Source of the DNA: Pseudomonadota bacterium | GTDB lineage: Bacteria; Pseudomonadota; Alphaproteobacteria; Rhizobiales; Methylopilaceae | Direction of reading: 5' to 3' | Assembly: GCA_023389135.1 (NCBI GenBank) | Contig: JAEWEX010000102.1 | Span: forward strand, 1-6,329 | Length of the DNA: 6,329 bases | Shown: one piece after another, positions 5,321 to 6,329 of the stretch | How positions within the stretch are numbered: the stretch's first letter is position 1 | Layout: each line of letters starts with the position of its first letter | Notes under the pieces: model-generated | Databases searched by the model: none | Seen by the model: the letters and a program-made list of their open reading frames with translations, nothing else | Told to the model about the DNA's origin: nothing | Program-made: the position numbers and the translations under genes

Positions 5321-5427
5321 TGTCATCCCGGACGGCGAAGCCGATCCGGGATCCAGGACCACTGCCTATCCCGGCGAGCCCGTGTTCCTGGATCCCGGCG
5401 GTCCGCTGTGCTGCGGCCGGGATGACA
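5321..5427. repeat. 107-bp palindromic intergenic repeat, copy 2
   Basis: This is a same-orientation copy of the element at 5170-5277, with the same perfect 11-bp terminal inverted repeats (5321-5331 and 5417-5427) and the internal pair CCGGGATCC (5346-5354) / GGATCCCGG (5390-5398). The central palindrome has decayed to GAGCCCGTGTTC. It ends eight bases beyond the truA stop, mirroring copy 1 at the dapE stop. Each of the two convergent genes thus has one copy at its 3' end. Confidence 0.85.
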
Positions 5428-5435
5428 CCGGCCCG

Positions 5436-6173
5436 TCAATACTCCACCTTCACCAGATAGAGCCCCTGCGGCGGCGCGACCGGGCCGCAGGCGGACCTGT
5501 CCCTCGCCTCCAGCGCGGCCTTGAGGTCGCGCGCCCGCCAGCGGCCGTCGCCCACCAGCTTCAGCGAGCCCACCATGGAGCGCACCTGGTTGTGCAGGAA
5601 GGAGCGCGCGCGGGCGCGCACCACCACCAGCTCGCCCTCGCGGGTGACGTCCAGCCGCTCCAGCGTCTTCACCGGGCTTTTCGCCTGGCACTCGCTGGCG
5701 CGGAAGGTGGTGAAGTCGTGGTGGCCGACCAGCGCCTGCGCCGCCCGGTCCATGGCCTCGTGGTCGAGCCTGACCGGCATGTGCCACACCCGGCCGCGCT
5801 CCAGCGCCGGCGGCGGGCGGCGGTCGAGGATGAGGTATTCATAGGCCCGCGCGGTGGCGGAGAAGCGGGCGTCGAAATCCTGGGCCACCGCATCCGCGGC
5901 GAGGATCGTCACCGGCTGGCGCTTGAGATGGGCGTTGAGCGCGTCCCGCACCGTGTCCTGCGCCCAGTCGCGCGTGAGGTCCACATGGGCGACCTGGCCG
6001 CGGGCGTGGACGCCGGCGTCGGTGCGGCCGGCGCCCTTCAGCGTCGCCGCCTCGCCGGAAAAGGCGAGGATGGCGTCCTCCACGGCCTGCTGCACCGACG
6101 GCGCGTTGGCCTGCCGCTGCCAGCCGGCGAACGGCGCGCCGTCATATTCGATCAGGAGCCGGTAGCGCGGCAT
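5436..6173 (-). CDS. truA: tRNA pseudouridine(38-40) synthase
   Basis: TruA converts uridines 38-40 in the anticodon arm of many tRNAs to pseudouridine and acts as a homodimer in the cytoplasm. The 245-residue product is a normal length for bacterial TruA. Visible motifs: [18 protein letters not shown] at 4-21; the catalytic-aspartate motif GRTDAGVHA at 49-57 (D52, equivalent to D60 of E. coli); [14 protein letters not shown] at 100-113 with the conserved tyrosine Y111; the [10 protein letters not shown] segment in the second half; [17 protein letters not shown] near the C-terminus; and a terminal [16 protein letters not shown] at 6173 gives the standard N-terminus, but no clear Shine-Dalgarno is visible. 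The upstream gene stops only three bases before it, so translation is probably coupled. It converges on dapE. Confidence 0.96.
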   Translation of the reverse strand: MPRYRLLIEYDGAPFAGWQRQANAPSVQQAVEDAILAFSGEAATLKGAGRTDAGVHARGQVAHVDLTRDWAQDTVRDALNAHLKRQPVTILAADAVAQDFDARFSATARAYEYLILDRRPPPALERGRVWHMPVRLDHEAMDRAAQALVGHHDFTTFRASECQAKSPVKTLERLDVTREGELVVVRARARSFLHNQVRSMVGSLKLVGDGRWRARDLKAALEARDRSACGPVAPPQGLYLVKVEY

Positions 6174-6176
6174 CGC

Positions 6177-6329
6177 TCAGCCGAGGGCGTCGAAGGCGGC
6201 CGCATGGCGCGCCGGGCCGCCGGCGGCCCGGCCGCGCCCGGTCAGCGCCAGCGCCTGCATGTGGGGCCCGTCCCAGGCGGTGCGCAACGCCGTCGCGGCG
6301 GCGGCGGAGAAGCCGGCGCGGGGATAGAG
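6177..6329 (-). CDS. C-terminal fragment, probable GNAT acetyltransferase (YhbS-like)
   Basis: Only the last 50 codons are in the window, open to the right edge and ending at TGA 6179-6177, three bases before the truA start. The third codon positions are almost all G or C, supporting a real frame. By eye the visible part resembles the C-terminus of E. coli YhbS, a GCN5-related N-acetyltransferase. LYPRAGFSAAAATALRTAW parallels its LYSRFGF...LRCRW segment, then comes a shared spacing to a Q-A-L strand, and AAFDALG lies at the end where YhbS has a phenylalanine-containing tail. The acetyl-CoA-binding motif would lie outside the window, so the family is unconfirmed and the substrate unknown. It is very likely cotranscribed with truA. 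Confidence 0.55.
   Translation of the reverse strand, partial: LYPRAGFSAAAATALRTAWDGPHMQALALTGRGRAAGGPARHAAAFDALG

Noticed and set aside
5170..5427. CRISPR array or IS element
   Set aside because: There are only two copies, each itself palindromic, with one 43-bp spacer, no cas genes and no transposase frame.
5224..5460. 78-codon + strand frame in the dapE-truA gap
   Set aside because: It lies almost wholly in the palindromic repeats and runs into truA. Its SRIPALRCAAAGMT-like segments recur because the repeat is duplicated.
6177..6329. C-terminus of methionyl-tRNA formyltransferase (fmt), often next to truA in related bacteria
   Set aside because: The visible residues lack the usual Fmt C-terminal pattern and fit a YhbS-like GNAT tail better.

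Overview
The window looks like a piece of a chromosome from a very GC-rich alphaproteobacterium, probably of the Rhizobiales/Hyphomicrobiales type. This is inferred from strong G/C bias at third codon positions, the dapD / DUF805 / dapE neighbourhood, and palindromic intergenic repeats of the 'GTCATCCCGG...CCGGGATGAC' kind that I associate with that group. I have not verified the taxonomy.

Layout, left to right. An MFS exporter of the fosmidomycin-resistance (Fsr) type is followed by a 248-bp gap. Most of that gap is one 141-bp imperfect-hairpin repeat, and the rest holds a possible dapD promoter. Then come dapD, two small DUF805 membrane proteins, a complete mazEF toxin-antitoxin pair and dapE, all on the + strand. 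A 278-bp convergent gap follows, carrying two ~93% identical 107-108 bp palindromic repeats. On the - strand are truA and, just upstream of it, the C-terminal end of a probable YhbS-like GNAT acetyltransferase that runs off the right edge.

DapD and DapE are two steps of the succinylase branch of diaminopimelate/lysine synthesis, which supplies peptidoglycan and protein. The DUF805 proteins have no assigned reaction. mazEF sits inside this biosynthetic run: mazE and mazF overlap by 4 nt (TTGA), and dapE starts one base after the mazF stop. A strictly needed biosynthetic gene may therefore be read largely from a toxin-antitoxin transcript.

I see no wholly new system. The most interesting signal is in front of mazE. 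It is a 39-bp dyad whose AT-rich 15-bp core is a likely operator over a -10 box, and whose outer arms pair CCTCCGAT with ATCGGAGG, the mazE ribosome-binding site. It also shows that mazE starts at GTG 3409, not at the upstream ATG 3388. Together with the TTG start of mazF, this gives proteins that align almost residue for residue with E. coli MazE and MazF.
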